Source of the DNA: Bacteroidota bacterium | GTDB lineage: Bacteria; Bacteroidota; Bacteroidia; Cytophagales; Cyclobacteriaceae | NCBI GenBank assembly: GCA_016191555.1 | Contig: JACPVX010000067.1 | Coordinates: forward strand, 120,674-184,673 | Length of the DNA stretch: 64,000 nucleotides | Direction: 5' to 3' | Shown: piece after piece, positions 63,958 through 64,000 of the stretch | Numbering within the stretch: the first letter of the stretch is position 1 | How the letters are laid out: every line of letters begins with the position of its first letter | Notes under the pieces: model-generated | What the model saw: only the letters and a program-made list of their open reading frames with translations | Told to the model about the DNA's origin: nothing | The model's database searches: none | Translations under genes and position numbers: made by a program

Positions 63958-64000
63958 TGTTATCAAAGTGTATTGATCATAAAGGCGTCTGACCGCGATG

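Larger units (their letters stand above)
63574..64000 (+). repeat. Direct repeat of the purL 3' end, 230-base period
   Basis: Bases 63574-63770 and 63804-64000 (197 bases each, to the window edge) match with about eight differences (roughly 96% identity). Each copy holds the end of purL, the stop codon, and TTGATCATAAAGGCGTCTGA. A 33-base spacer separates them. The array may continue beyond the window. Confidence 0.93.

Overview
The window looks like a chromosome segment of a Bacteroidota bacterium, most likely of the Cytophagales type. The evidence is several large secreted proteins with C-terminal type IX secretion (T9SS) sorting domains, a HmuY-like lipoprotein beside a TonB-dependent receptor, a TAnnTTTG-type promoter, the absence of clear Shine-Dalgarno sequences before start codons, and family features I associate with Bacteroidota (a DnaG without zinc ligands, an Mrp ATPase without its CxxC pair). 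Most of it is ordinary chromosome with household genes on both strands. No phage, transposase or CRISPR array was seen.

Layout. 1-2.4 kb: end of a DUF2807 adhesin-like gene, a 650-base gene-free stretch full of short palindromes, a PIN-domain protein with a tiny overlapping partner, a cupin and a DinB protein. 2.4-8.7 kb: gamma-glutamyltransferase, an NTF2-like protein, a glycine-rich RRM RNA-binding protein with its own promoter and terminator, a DUF255 thioredoxin-like protein and a NamZ/DUF1343 protein. 8.7-19.4 kb: PriA, a membrane histidine kinase, SurE, RibBA, DnaG, a ParE-type toxin-antitoxin pair, then Mrp plus a NifU-like scaffold. 19.5-28 kb: a secreted M43 metalloprotease, Ddl, a PASTA protein, a second T9SS protein, a 42-base minisatellite and a site-2 protease. 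28-33.5 kb: a CAU-anticodon tRNA, a haem-uptake-like HmuY/TonB-receptor pair divergent from an AraC regulator, and an FtsX/MacB permease. 33.6-39.2 kb: an operon of a secreted protein, a lipoprotein and a 1315-residue Asp-box propeller protein.

39.2-45.2 kb is a catabolic island for trans-4-hydroxy-L-proline: epimerase, FAD dehydrogenase, deaminase and alpha-ketoglutarate semialdehyde dehydrogenase, enough to reach 2-oxoglutarate, with a divergent AraC regulator and an unlisted 52-residue zinc-ribbon membrane protein inside the operon. 45.2-50.3 kb: a GC-rich hairpin element, a DUF2339/DUF3999 membrane pair and a membrane metallophosphoesterase. 50.3-57.1 kb: a complete tripartite RND efflux operon (TetR, TolC, adaptor, pump) with operator-like inverted repeats, an intercistronic hairpin and a terminator. 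57.2-60 kb: an ECF sigma factor with a small membrane protein, an alpha/beta hydrolase and a putative outer-membrane barrel. 60-64 kb: full-length purL followed by a repeat that carries a second, diverged copy of the purL 3' end.

The most unexplained structure is the 230-base-period duplication of the purL tail at the right edge. Other points worth checking are the minisatellite, the histidine-free HmuY homologue, the tRNA with a swapped T-loop pair, and two small genes below usual ORF length limits. I did not find a clearly new multi-gene system.
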